Part shown: positions 10,372-22,836 of the stretch, in pieces
How the letters are laid out: each line of letters begins with the position of its first letter
Numbering within the stretch: the stretch's first letter is position 1
NCBI GenBank assembly: GCA_015680685.1
Contig: MNCI01035702.1
Span: forward strand, 36,417-100,416
Direction: 5' to 3'
Source of the DNA: Gnetum montanum
Taxonomy: Eukaryota > Streptophyta > Gnetopsida > Gnetales > Gnetaceae
DNA length: 64,000 bases
Notes under the pieces: model-generated
Told to the model about the DNA's origin: nothing
The model's database searches: none
What the model saw: the letters and a program-made list of their open reading frames with translations, nothing else
Translations under genes and position numbers: made by a program

Positions 10372-12705
10372 ATGCAATTATTAAGAATTCAAGGTTATCA
10401 AAGGGTTTCAAATAAGTTCCTAATGGTTTGTAATCCTTTCATGTATTCTTGTTTTGATATAATTTTTATCCTTTTTATTAGTTATAGCTCTTATTATGAT
10501 TGTAGAATTATAGAAATTCAAAAAGAAATCCCTTAATTATTATATCTCTGATTATTATGGTCTCTCATAGCTATCATTTTTTTGTTTATTGTTCTTTTAG
10601 ATAGTTGGCTAGGAGAATTGGTTAAGTCCATCAGTTTTTATTTTATTAGTTGATTAGAATATTCTTATTTGGTCTTATACTGAATATTATCTTCTAGCAT
10701 TAGAAAATTTTGGCTTAATTTCATTTATCTACGTGCAGTTCTCTCCCCTATGACTAAGTTGAGCACTTTGGAATTAATAGGGTTCCATAATCATGGAAAT
10801 CGAAGTTATGGTGATGAAGTTAGGAAGCTTTGAAGTTCAGGCATCAAAGATCAGAAAAACTATATGAACTCTCCTTGCTTTAAAATGGTAGAATAAAAAA
10901 AATTCTAACTCATTACACATATATGTAGATTTTTATAAGTGTGACATTTTAGATGTAACATTGTAGCTATAACGTCGTAGGGCATACAACATTGTAGATA
11001 TGACATCATCATTGAAAAATTTTGGTTTTGAGTAATTTTCAATGGAAAAATTGAGTCAACTGAATAGTTTGGAAGACATAGAGGCTATTTAAAGGGTCTT
11101 GAATCATAGATGATGCTTGGATGATATAAATTTAGCATTTGAAAGTTATAAAGAAAAAACTTCAGTAAAGAAGGTCAATTTGAGATATATGAGATGGTAG
11201 TAAAAATTGTTAAGAGTATGGTGAGATATGAAGACTTAGGAAAGTCAAAATTAGAAATTAAAGTGTCTTGGAGCCATAAGATGATGCAAAATTTATCATC
11301 AGGTATGAGATACAATAGTTATACAAGTGGGTACTCCTCAAAGCAGGCTTTATCCCTTTGTGCCTTTATATAACCACACTTATAAGTGTCTATAGGTACT
11401 TAAGGAGTTGAATGTAGAACATAGCTATCTTGCAAAACACACATGTTAGTATTGCTAGAATGGGAAAATAATGCTATATTATAAAAAACCATAGAATTAC
11501 AATTAAACATATCAGTGAGGTGAAATAGGATTAGAAAGGATTGTAGAAATTAGGATATGAGGTATCTTATCATAGACACAATCAATTCTTATGTGTGAGA
11601 TATGGTTAAAGTGATCATTAGCCTTTCTGTCCAAGATCTAAACTAAGTCCATACCACTTACTAGTGACATAGCATTGTATCATCCCCAAAACTAACAACC
11701 ATAAGACTACCACTATTGCAAGAAGCATTATTGCTTGGTAATGTAGCTTAAGGAAGGAGTTTATTGATAACACACTTTATTTTTGAGATTTTTCAGAAGC
11801 CTCCTACCTTCAAGTATGGGTAACATGTCTTTCTAGTGGGACCCCTAGAAATTTTATTTTGTGCATTATATTTTTACTATGTCAACCTTACCAGAGGACT
11901 ACTTTTAGGCATGGATAACATGTCTTTCCAGTGACATGGTAAGGAAACACTTATTGTACTCGTACTTCCATTTTTCATTAGAACTCAAGAAAATAATACA
12001 AGCTTAAAAATAGGATAAAATTCATATTAGTAGTCTTGGAGAATCCACAAATTCCCTTGATGTCACTCTTTTTAATTCCCACTTAATTCTTCACTTTTCT
12101 ATTTAGGCATAATGATCACAAGTTTATTTTAGTTTTATTGTGAGAAGAATATCATTATGACCATAGGAAGAACCTCTTATTATTAGAAATCAGTGGATGG
12201 ATGATGTGGTCTCACTGTATATAGAATTAGTGCTTCCATAATTTGATAACATAGGATAATCTTCATCTTATTGGAACTACATCTTGCTTTATTCCTTTGT
12301 ACTTTGTTCAAGAATTTAGAAAAATATGTATACAACCAATGATGAAAAATCATAGAAAATGATAAGAATGGGAAAATAGAGAAAGAATTTAAAAGATATT
12401 AAAAAAATATAAAAATTATTAAGAAATGAAAAAACTATAAAAGAATAGAAAAGATTTTAAGAATTGTAAAAAAGTAGTACACAAAAAAAAAGAAGAATAT
12501 TTAGTTTAGTGCCTAAGTATCATATAGAACACCCCCATGACTATCATTGAAAGAGTCAATTAGAAGATGGAATGGGTTGAGGATGGTTTGGTGAATTGGG
12601 TAGGATCCATGGAGGAGTTGGAATGTTCCTAGCAGGGTTTCACCTATTGAATATTAACCAAGATAAGCTTGTGTGGGCTAGTTGGGTGGTAGATTTGCAT
12701 GGCAC
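10372..12705 (-). other. B spacer between integrase and ORF3, no gene seen
   Basis: AT-rich sequence without a convincing frame on either strand. It contains an A-rich tract (12400-12500). Near 11820 and 11910 two copies of a GGNTAACATGTCTTTC motif lie about 90 bp apart, perhaps an old local duplication. Confidence 0.5.
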
Positions 12706-12859
12706 TTAATGGATATGTGGCATGGATGATATTGGATCCTTCTCGTAAGGTTTAGAACTTAGCCTTTTGTGGCACATGATTGGGATTATAATATAGGACT
12801 TTATCACCTTGTTGGATTGATACTTGTTGTATGCATGTGTCATGCTTATGTTTGGAGTA
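12706..12859 (-). pseudogene. pol: B integrase C-terminal tail, cut off by A
   Basis: The minus strand reads QQGDKVLYYNPNHVPQKAKF, then a stop and LREG. This matches the GDxVLxY ... GPY-like C-terminal segment of gypsy integrases. It continues the frame broken at 19931-19936 once A and one TTTCT copy are removed. Confidence 0.7.
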
Positions 12860-13063
12860 TTTCTTGTTGAGCTTTTGGTATGGCAAAACCTTAAGGAAAA
12901 TGGAGAACAAAACAAAGGATGCTTGTTGTGGATATTGTATTTACAGGACAAGAACAAGAACTCCACATCATGGACAAGGACTCAAGGAAGCATGGCTATT
13001 AAAGTAAAAGACTTCATAGGCAAAATAAGAACATGGACAAGTATGAAGACTATAAGTTAAATG

Positions 13064-14241
13064 TGAGGATCATTGAACTTAGAAGGAGGGGGGGTGTGGG
13101 GGGTGGGTGGTGGCACAGGGAGGGGGATGGATAAGTTTCCCAAATTAAAATCATTGAAACAAAGCATACACATCAAATTTAACATGGTTTCCCAACTTGG
13201 GTAGTCCACAGTTGGAGGGTAGTTTGCAAGCACACATCTAGACTTTGTTCCTTCCAAAATGTGATTTGAAGGATACCACACCATATGAAAGCTCTAAGCT
13301 TTGCTTTGGAGTGATTTGACACTATGAATCCACTTAACCCTGCAAGGTCCCAACAAGCTTAGAATGTGGCTTTTAGGATCCCACAACCTTTAAAACTTAA
13401 GCTTTGCTCTAGAGTATTGTGGCACTACACTAACACTCAATCTCATAGGATCCCAACAAGCACAAGCAAGATGCCTTCCTGCAAGAAGCACATTAACCCT
13501 ACAAGGTAATAAAAGAGAATAACAATTATAAGAAAATAATGCAACTAACTTTGCTAATCCTTGTACTTTGAGGTACAACACACTTTGACCAATTACAATA
13601 GACAAAATATAGTACAATAAGGAACAATAATAAGAGAATGATGTATACAATGATTTCTTGATAATGACACTCGATAGTACACAAATCTTGCACATTTTCC
13701 AATGAGAGTGAAGTCTTCTTATAGCCAATATGTTTTCAAAGTCATCTTGGAATTCGTGCAATGACTATCTAATGTCATTGAAGACATCTTCTTTGAGACT
13801 GAGACGTCTTTTTGTATTAGGCTTTCATTCTAGAAATATGTCTTCTTTTCATGAAAGATGTCTTTCTCACTAGAAAGATGTTTGCTATTTTTGGAAGATG
13901 TCTCTTCTATAGGGGCCAAAAATGAAATTTGCTCATTTTGATGTTGGAAGCCTCTGGATGCCTCCAAACAAGTCCCCATAGATCTTATAACCTCCTAGAC
14001 TCATCAAAATGAGCCAAAACACTTTGAAATATGCCCAAACATCTAAGAATAATCTTCAAAAAAAAAGAGACACATTTTGCTTGAATTCTTCGTATTTGTC
14101 CATGCTTCCTTAAGTTCTTGTGATCCCAAGTTTGCTTGCGAGTCCTTGAGTCCTTTGCTCTTACTCCTATAAATACAACAAGCACATAAACATCCTTGTA
14201 CTTCATTTTCTTTAATGTTTTGACATAACAAAAGGTTAATA
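13064..14241 (-). repeat. G 3' LTR
   Basis: It aligns along its length with 17711-18889. AGACGTCT is at 13802-13809 among AGATGTCT variants. At 13086-13127 it carries a G-rich insertion absent from the partner LTR. Confidence 0.92.
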
Positions 14242-14255
14242 ATCTCCTCCTTTTT
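14242..14255 (-). other. G polypurine tract
   Basis: On the minus strand AAAAAGGAGGAGAT directly precedes the 3' LTR. Confidence 0.8.
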
Positions 14256-16430
14256 GGTAATGTCCAAAACTTAAGAAAATGGATTAGTATTTATCACAAT
14301 ATCAAAATACAGAAGCTACTTCTCTCCCTTTTTGGACATGACGAAAAGGATAATACAGATAAACCTGTTGGTTAAAAACATATAATATGCATAACACATC
14401 ATATGACAATCCCATAGAGATAAAAAACATTTTAGCTAAGAAAGAATATTAGTTAAAGAGTATGCATCTCTTAGTACTAATTTCCATGAAGCACCACCCC
14501 TTATTTGTTTACAAAGTTAAAAATTAACTAATCTAAGCCTTTTAATTGATATTCAAGAACCTTTAAAAACTTAAAGTTTGAAGTAAAGTATGATCCTTGA
14601 AGATCAAGTAACCAATAAGCCATTAGTAGTAAATATCACATGATTCTTTAATGTTCCAATATTCTCCCTTTTTTTAAACATTAGCAAAAGAATAAGGCAT
14701 AGAAATCTATTATGACAAGGAGAGTATATGTGTAAGAAAGAATAGAACAATACAACTTCTTAAACAGATTTGTATCACATGATTTGTAATTAGCCATGTC
14801 AAATGCAAATACCTGAACCATGAAGTATATCTCAAGGAAAAATGTTCAAAGGATTTTTTTGATCAAAGCATACTTTTACCTCGAATACTTTACCATAAGA
14901 AGAATAATCATTTTCTCACTCATCTTACTATCTGAGTGTCTTTTGGTCAAAGTCTCAAAAGACTCCCCCTACATCGGTGGCCTATAGGATGAAATTGTTG
15001 AAGAGCTACATGATCCCCCTACATACATGCTTGAGTTTCTTCCTTTTATCATAATGAATCTATTCTATAGAGATTTTTATTCTCCCTTGAGCCTTTTAGG
15101 ATCTTCATGCTATATTGAAATTCCAAGATCAAGTGTGGAGACTAAGGTCTCCCATTAGTAAATCCTTTTAACAAAGAAGATGAAAATATTTTTAATGTTT
15201 ATTGTAGGTGAATTCCTCTTAGATAATTAACAAGAAATCCCCTTTTTTAAGGGAAGCCACTACAGTCTTCAACTTTTGTAATGCATCTTAGAAGAAATAG
15301 TAGATGTCTTCCTTGAGAGTAGAGATATCACAGTAGAAATCTACTTCAAGAGAGAGACATCTCCTATTAAAATGAGATGTCTCAAATGTAAGTAAGACAT
15401 CTAACTATTAGAGTAGACGTCTATCTTGTAGGGTCAAAAATAAAGATGCTCATTTTGAGATTAGGAACCTCTTGACACCTTCAAACAAGTCACCATAGTC
15501 CCTGAAAAACTTTTAGACTTGTCAAAATAAGTCTAAAACATCCCAAAACATGTAAGAACACCTTGAAACATTATTTAAAATCAACATAATAAAACATACA
15601 TAAGCATCAAAAATACACAAATGCTAGGAGATGTTTCCATAAATCTGGAATGCCATATCAAGATCAAGTTTAGAGCCTTTTGAAAGAAAGGCCTTTCATT
15701 AGTAGAACCTACTGACAAAGATAGTAAATAATTCATATGCTCAAGGAATTCTTTTTGAAATTTTTAGAAGATACATGAATTACATCAAATGCTTTAATTA
15801 TCATACATCAGAAATCTTCTAAAAGCAATTAAACTTTATAATTTCTGAGGGAAGCAACAATGCCAAATCATATGGAACAAATGAATGTTAAAAAAAAAGA
15901 GACTTTAATCCACTAGAAATCAATACATTCTAGTTAAGGATGATAACATGATTTATCAATAAAAAATTTAATAATAGTAGGAACAATCAACATATTATAG
16001 TTCAACAATCTTGCAAGATTAAGTAGGAATTTCTTTTGGATTTCCAATGATTTCCAATAGCTTCCATTCAATCATAAACTAATCTATTCTAATCAAGTCA
16101 AGGTATAATGATTATAACTATATTTACTATTACTTACCTTGTTTTTTGATGAAGTTTAAGATGCTTAGTAAACTTGAGAATGAGATCCCCCTTTTGAGGT
16201 TTCTCGTCTCACATAAACTTCGTTAATTTCTAAGGCTTGGCTTCCTTTGACGAAATCGTTGGAGAGAGTATTCTCATTCTCATATTCTTTTCTTTTTATT
16301 CTCCAAACTTTCTTGAGTTTCCTGTGATTTTTTTGTCTATCCTTTTTACCCTACAAAAAATCCTTTCTAGGCTCATTTAGATAAGACCAACGAGTCCTAT
16401 TATATGAATAGGTGCTCATGTGATAATATT
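14256..16430 (-). other. G interior without a recognisable gene
   Basis: AT-rich, heavily decayed sequence with no pol motif. At about 15270-15600 a stretch resembles the G/E LTR middle: AGATGTCT-type repeats, AGACGTCT at 15414-15421, then a GGGTCAAAAATAAAG segment. It is probably an old LTR fragment embedded in the element. Confidence 0.5.
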
Positions 16431-17664
16431 TTAGATTACAATTTCATTGGTTATGCCCAAACCTATTATAGTAATAGCATCTAATTTTCCTATTGTAGTT
16501 AAACTAATTAAAATGATCAAACCTTTGAGGTGCTTTTGGTTGAATTGGGGCTACTTCTAATTGGGATGTAGTGCCTATTATCACTTCAATCTTTGGAGAG
16601 TCCTTTTTCTAGGATGAAGGTTGTGCAGGTTCTTCTTCTTGGGAACAACATCCTAGACCACTTTTATCTTGTGGATTTCTTCCTTTTCCACCATTTGAAG
16701 GGACTCTTTCCATTTAACCATGCTTTTATCAGCAAGCTTTACATTTGCAAGCTTTTCTTTCATTTTCTGACATGACTTGGTTAGTTCTTTATTCTCAGCC
16801 CTGAGGTCTGAGATTTCCTTAGTGAGATCTAAAATTTTTGTATTCAATAAAGAAATTTTTTGGTTCTTTTTTTTACTTGCTTATTTAACTTTGTGCAAGG
16901 ATTTTAAAAATTTAAAAGTTTATTACACAATAAATCAAACCTTTAATCCTCATTAAGTTCATCATTTGAGGTATCAGTGTCATCATCTGTGAGAGCCATA
17001 TAGATGAGGTGTGAATCCTTTGCATTGTCCTTCATATTTTCTTCACTTTGCTCTTCATCATCCCAACTTGAGTAGAAGTTGATCTTTTTCATCTTCTCAT
17101 CATTTCTATCCTTTCACTATAACCTACCATTACTAGGGCATTTAGAGACCACATGGCCTCTTCCACCACATACCAAGCATTCTATTTAAGATGAATCAAA
17201 ATTAGAACTTAAAAGATTCTTACCTCTTTCCTTACCTTCAAATTGATTGGATTTTTATTGATTAAAGCTCTTACTCATCTTCTCAATCACATTTGTTAGT
17301 TTTTGACTCTCATCCTTAAAGTTTGAGTTATCTTTCTTGAGATAAAAACATTCATTATTAAGAACTTTAACTTTTATTTCCTTAGCATGTAAAGCATCTT
17401 TTATCTCAATGCACAAATTTTGGAAAGAAAGCACTTCCTAGAAAAATATCCCATACCTTTCTTCAAAGTAAACATCATTTAGATACTCACAAGTTTTGTC
17501 AACTTTACAAGCATAGTTTTCTTTATTTTTGATTATAAAGAAGGGAATAAAATACTTCCCTTTAGAGTAGATGCAATATATGAATTGAGCACACCAATTG
17601 ATGAAGCACATTAGTCTCTTTGTCTAGATGGGTTCAATGTTGATTGCCCCTTCCATGTTCATTC
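16431..17664 (-). pseudogene. gag: G gag-like protein, broken
   Basis: A reading frame with stops starts near 17664 (MNMEGAIN). At 17131-17190 it has a perfect CX2CX4HX4C zinc knuckle (CLVCGGRGHVVSKC). A coiled coil follows at 16847-16653 (LTKEISDLRAENKELTKS). Near 16488-16431 is a second, damaged knuckle (RCYYYNRFGHNQ) in which the second Cys is Tyr. The knuckles suggest RNA packaging. The order knuckle, coiled coil, knuckle is unusual. I am sure of the zinc knuckle and less sure of the family (copia-type suspected from the PBS). Confidence 0.65.
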
Positions 17665-17692
17665 TTGAAGATTTATGTAGAGTGAAAGCGTA

Positions 17693-17708
17693 CCAAGGTC
17701 TAATACCA
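17693..17708 (-). other. G primer binding site (initiator Met tRNA type)
   Basis: The minus strand reads TGGTATTAGACCTTGG, three bases from the end of the 5' LTR. It is close to the canonical TGGTATCAGAGCCTTGG. Confidence 0.8.
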
Positions 17709-17710
17709 CT

Positions 17711-18889
17711 TGAGGATCATTGAACATAGAAGGGGGGAAGGCTGAAGAAGTTTCCCAAATTGAAATCATTGAGACAAAGCACACACACCAAATTTAATGT
17801 GGTTCCCCAACTTGGGTACTCCACACTTAGAGGGTAGTTTGCAAGCATACCTTAGGACTTTGTTCCTTCCAAAATGTGATTTGAAGGATACCACACCCTA
17901 TGCAAGCTCTAAGCTCCGCTTTAGAGTGATTTGACACTATGAATCCACTTAACCCTGCAAGGTCCCAACAAGCTTAGAATGTGGTTTTTAGGATCCCACT
18001 ACCTTTACAACTTGAGCTCTACTCCAGAGTGTTGTGTTGCTACACCAACACTCAATCTCGTAGGATCCTAACAAGCTCAAGCAAGATGCCTTCCTGCAAG
18101 AAGCACATCAACCCTACAGGGCAATAAAAGAGAACAACAATTACAAGAAAATAATGCAACTAAATTTGCTAATCCTTGTACTTTGAGGTACAACACACTT
18201 TGACCAATTACAATAGACAAAAGACAGTACAATAAGGAATAATAATAAGAGAATGATGTATACAATGATTGCTTGATAATGACACTCGATAGTACATAAA
18301 GCATGCACATTTTCCAATGAGAGTGAAGTCTTCTTATAGCTAATATTTTTCTAAAGTCACCTTGGAATTCATGTAATGGCTATCTAATGGTCATTGGAGA
18401 TGTCTTCTTTGAGACTGAGACATCTTTTTGTATTAGGCCTTCATTCTAGAAAGACATCTTCTTTTCATGAAAGATGTCTTTCTCACTAGAAAGTTGTCTA
18501 TTGTTTTTGGAAGACATGTTTGGAAAGATGTCTTTGGAATTGGAAAGACGTCTCTTCTATAGGGGCCAAAAATGAAACTACTTGTTTTGATGTTAGGAGC
18601 CTTCGAATGCCTCCAAAAAAGTTCCCATAGATGTTATAACCTCCTAGACTCATCAAAATGAACCAAAATACTCTAAAATATGCCAAAACATCAAAGAATC
18701 ATCTTCAATAAAATAAGACACATTTTTCTTGAATTCTTCATATTCATCCATGCTCCCTTGAGTTCTTATGATCTCGACTTTGCTTGTGAGTCCTTGAGTC
18801 CTTTGCTCTTGCACCTATAAATACAATAACCATACAAACATTCTTGTACTCTATTTTCCTTAACATTTTGACATACCAAAAGGTCAATA
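17711..18889 (-). repeat. G 5' LTR
   Basis: On the element strand it runs from TATTGACC to GATCCTCA. Both G LTRs carry TA rather than TG at the outer end, whereas A keeps TG. AGACGTCT is at 18546-18553. Confidence 0.9.
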
Positions 18890-19930
18890 AAATGAAGATG
18901 CATGAGGGATTGAGAGGACGCTAAATCAATAAGAGAAAGCCATAGGAACTAGAGCTCAAAAGTTGAGAAGATATCTCCAAGGAATGGAAGATGTCTTGGT
19001 TGAGAGGAAGTTAATTATAAGAAGATGTCTTCTGATAATAGGAGACATCTCCTTTGGAAAGAAGATGTCTTCCTAGAGATGTTCCATTCTAAAAGGAGAC
19101 ATCTCCCCAGAATTGAAGTTGAATTTAGAGAAATTTTTTAGTCTCAAAGGAGACGTCTAAATTAGTCATTAGGTAGCCATTGCATAAATTCAGAGGGATT
19201 TTTGAAAAATCCAATGCTATAAGAAGACTTCAAATTCTTGAGTGTAATGCAAGCATTGTCAACATTAAAGCTATCATTTTTTATCTTATGCTTCTACTTG
19301 TGTACTTGAATTATCATATCATTTGTTTGATTTGTTATGGAACTATACTTCATTATACAAGGAATTCATAAATTTAGTTACATTATCTTATTGTAAATCC
19401 TTTTTCTTTTCTTGCTACCTTGTAGGGTTGATGTGCTTCTTATGAGAAGGCATCTATATTGAGCTTGTTGAGATCCTATAGGACTGAGTTGTTTTGTGAT
19501 GTCAAAACACCCCAGAGTGGAGCTCAATTTTTTAAAGGTTGTGGGATTCTTGAAACCACATTCTAAGCTTGTTGGAATCTTGTAGGGTTGAGTGGTTTCA
19601 TAGTGATGAAACACTCTAGAGTAGAGCTTAGAACTTGTACAGAGTGTGGTTTCCTTCAAACCACATTTTGAGCTTGTTAGAACCTCATGGGATTGAAAAA
19701 TTTCATAGTCATGAAACTCTTCATAGTGAAGCTCAGATCTTGTAAAGGTTGTGGTGTCCTTTAAATCATATTTTGATTGAAACAAAGTATAGAGGTGTGT
19801 AAGGAGTCTACCCTTCGAGTGTGGACTACCCAGGTTGGGGAATAATGTAAATTTTATGTTTAATTTGGTGGCTAAAATTTGTTTTAATTAGGGAATGTAT
19901 TCAACCCTTCTTTTTAGTTCTCAATCCTGA
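18890..19930 (+). repeat. Solo LTR A, right-hand part
   Basis: It continues LTR A after the G insertion. It is dense in AGATGTCTTC / GGAGACATCTCC half-palindromes at 18970-19160, with one intact AGACGTCT (19151-19158). Confidence 0.85.
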
Positions 19931-19935
19931 TTTCT

Positions 19936-20980
19936 TATGTATCTCATTCTTCATTAGAGTTACAAGCTTGTTTTCCTCTATAAGGTTAAGGTTCATAAGA
20001 TGTTCTTTTTGAGCTAAGTTGAGATCTAGGTTAGGTTCACTAGTAGTAGCTAAATTTTATAGCTTTGCTTAAATTGGTAGTGTGGGAAGTTTTCTATAGA
20101 CTAGCTCATAGGGTCAGTATCCTATTAGAAGTTTCCATGTGGTTCTATATGCCCAGAGAGCATCATTCAACTTAGTGCTCCAATCCTTTCTAAATTAACC
20201 AATTGTTCTAGTTAATATTCTAGTGATTTCTTGGTTTATTCACTTCCACTTGACCATTTTCTTAGGGATGGTATGGTGTAGTTAGTTTGTGCTTCACCTC
20301 AAGTTGTTGCATTATCTTTTTGAATGTAGATTCTATAAAATGTGTTCCATTATCAAATATGAGCATGCATGGTACTTCAAATCTATTTAACACATGTTGA
20401 AAAATTTAGTAGCTATTTTGGATGTGCAATGTTTGACTGTAGCTACTTCTATACATTTCATGCAATAATAAACTCTCACTACAATATATGCTTTTCCATT
20501 GGACATTGGTATGATGGATCCCATAAAGTCAATTCCCTAGATGTTGTATGATTCTAATGGTTAACTGTTGTGGCCCTTTATGTCTAGCCATTATTCCCCC
20601 ATCATGTTGGTATCTTTCACAAGACTGGGTGAATTTGTATGCATCTTGGAATATGATAGGATAGAAGTAGCCTACCATCATTAGCTTCAGTGCTGTTTTG
20701 TGCCCTACATAGCGACCACCACATGGTCCTTCATGTGTATCCCATAGAATTCTTTGTTGATCCTCTTTTAGAAAATACCATCTAACTAATCTATTAGCAT
20801 AGATCTTGTAAATATTTCCATTGATTTTTATACATTATTTCACTTTGTGAAGGAAATACTCTTTTTGTTTCTTATTCCACTCAACAAGAAGTTCTTGTGT
20901 GGTGAGATAAGTCATGTAGTTAGTAATCCATGACTTCTTTGTTGAGTTGACAACCATTGTTATCTTTGTAAATAAATTTT
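19936..20980 (-). pseudogene. pol: B integrase, main part
   Basis: Minus strand, N to C. An H2C2 zinc-binding domain lies at about 20740-20600 (HEGPCGGRYVGHKTA, then SCERYQ; the last Cys is damaged). The catalytic core follows with GIDFMG (first Asp near 20529), FDNGTHF (second Asp, about 20360) and PYHP-stop-ENGQVEV (Glu near 20240). The linker ALWAYRT comes next. Integrase inserts the cDNA into host DNA. Stops are scattered and the C-terminus is displaced to 12859 by A. RNase H lies directly upstream. Confidence 0.85.
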
Positions 20981-20989
20981 CATTGGGAA

Positions 20990-21425
20990 ACTTGTTAAAT
21001 GACTACTCATCTTGTTCTTGTAATTCCCATCTTAATTTAGATAAATAATTTGCTACAAAATTTTCTATTTCTTTCTTATTGATCATTGTGATGTCAAACT
21101 CCTATAATATCACAAGCCATTGGATTACCCTTGGACTAATTGCTGATTTATTCATCACAAACCTGATGGCACTATGATTTGTGTGGACATGAATAGGATA
21201 CCTAAGCACATAATGTTTGAAATTCTGAAATGCATATACCATGACCATAAGCTCATTTTCTATAGTGATGTAATTAAGTTGTGCTCCAATGATGCTTTGA
21301 CTAGCATAATATATCTAGTATGGTATTCTTTGGTCATTAAATAGAGTTAGTACTATATGTAGTACATAGTTTAAAGCATCTTTCAGAATGTGGAAAGGCT
21401 TAGATCAATTTGGAGCTTGAAGGAT
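20990..21425 (-). pseudogene. pol: B RNase H domain
   Basis: The minus strand shows LQAPN at the junction, then IGAQLNYITIENELMVMVYA and FKHYVLRYPIHVHT. These are typical of gypsy RNase H, which removes RNA from the RNA:DNA hybrid. The frame continues into the RT connection at 42680 once C is excised. The junction codons (ETLI + LQAPN) join cleanly with one GGATT copy. One stop replaces the expected Trp after LQAPN. Confidence 0.85.
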
Positions 21426-22821
21426 TGTATTATGATGGAAAATATCGATCGTTGGAAGAAACCAAGGATTCTTATTTGTAGGAAACCTCAACCTCAAATC
21501 CCCTAGGGCCTCTGCAAGAAAAATGGTATTTATGGTGCCCTAGATGATTTGGTAGATCACCCAAGGACTTAGGGGTGTAAAATGGGGGTGTAAAAAAAGT
21601 ATAAAAATATGCAACTCTATGAAATGATGCATTCAAAATATAACAATTATTGTTGAAATTATACACAAAATGAAATCATAACTTTATTAAATAAACAAAG
21701 AATGAGTTCAGAGATGTGTACAAAATTAGTGCCCAAGAAGGGGGGAAAAGGGGGGGGTTCAAAGTTCATTGAAGCCATGATCAACTCCACAATCTGGTAT
21801 TTGTACCACTCCAAATGCTATTGAACCTCCTTTGTTTCCTCCTTAGATTTGTAACATTTGTTGATGTTGGGGGTTATGGAAATGTGAAGGATTGGGGTGG
21901 CCAAAGTGCACCACGTTGGGATTGGGTGATCCCAATCGAGTAACGTTGATACCCAAAGCTCATAGATCCAAAGTGGGGAGTAATAGGGGGTAAAAAGTTG
22001 CAGGAGATCCATGCTACTAGGCACCAAGAAGCTACATTTTTTTGCTAAGGAAGCAAGAGCTCTTGGATGCCAAAATGCCAAGGGTGCTGAATTGCAAAAG
22101 TTTGGAACCTTGACATGATGCCAAGGTGTGGTTTTTATAGGGTTATGTCCATGATTTATGCTACAGATTCGCTATATATGGTTGACATGATTGGTTGCAA
22201 AATTACTACCAAATTGCTAATTTATTGGCTAAAAATGGGCTACCAAATTGCTGAAAATTAGTTGCCATGTTTAGGAGGGGTAGGTGAGGTTCACCCCCAT
22301 GCATCCTAGTTTTCTGACCCCCTCTCTCCTAGTTGGCTGATCCTTCTCCCATTAGGGGAAGAGTGTCAATGTTGAGGGGGGATGGGAAATTAATGCTGGG
22401 GGATGAAGGTCAACCCCTCCAAGCTAGGTTACCCCCCTTTCCTTGTTGGGGGTAGGTGAGTTCTACCCCCCTTGCACTTCCTTGTGCTAGCCTTGAAGTC
22501 TCCTAGTTGGCTTACCCCCTGCAGGGGATGTGTTAGTGTAGAGAAAAGTATAGCCCCCATGAAACCCATCAAATTACCATTTTTGACATTCCAAATGGGC
22601 ATTTTGACTCCCGCAAGCCCAAATATAGACATTAGGTGACTTTTTTCACTTGGGGAATGAGGCTTTGGCCACTTATGAAGCATTTTTCAATCCCAAAAGT
22701 ATGAAACATGTCAGATTACCCCTTTATGGATTACAACCTTTACATTTATAATAAAATATTACCTTTAGTTTCAGGGGATGGGATTACAAAGGTTTCAACA
22801 TGCAAATTTGGTGGTGTTTCA
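21426..22821 (-). repeat. C 3' LTR
   Basis: A 1396-bp repeat aligning with 41302-42674. On the element strand it starts TGAAACACCACC. A CTATAAAAA box lies at 22132-22140 (minus). Several C-run/G-run pairs (such as CCCCCTGCAGGGG near 22515) can form short hairpins. Confidence 0.92.
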
Positions 22822-22836
22822 TTGGTCCCTCTTTGT
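22822..22836 (-). other. C polypurine tract
   Basis: On the minus strand AACAAAGAGGGACCAA abuts the LTR start TGAAAC. Confidence 0.7.

Larger units (their letters stand above)
13064..18889 (-). mobile_element. Element G: gag-only element nested in an LTR of its own family
   Basis: The LTRs at 13064-14241 and 17711-18889 are nearly equal in length (1178 and 1179 bp). The TSD AAATG is at 13059-13063 and 18890-18894. On the minus strand a Met-tRNA-type PBS follows the 5' LTR and the purine tract AAAAAGGAGGAGAT precedes the 3' LTR. The 3.5-kb interior encodes a gag with a CCHC knuckle and a coiled coil, with no detectable pol. It sits inside solo LTR A in the opposite orientation. A and G LTRs are clearly related but diverged. 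Confidence 0.88.
12865..19930 (+). mobile_element. Solo LTR A, interrupted by element G
   Basis: The LTR pieces 12865-13063 and 18890-19930 together make about 1.24 kb. The TSD TTTCT is at 12860-12864 and 19931-19935. The plus-strand start TGTTGAGCTTTTGGTATG matches the reverse complement of the outer end of the G LTR. The rest aligns with the reverse complement of 13064-14241. No PBS or PPT adjoins it, so it is a solo LTR. It interrupts the integrase C-terminus of B. The last dinucleotide is GA rather than CA. Confidence 0.85.
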
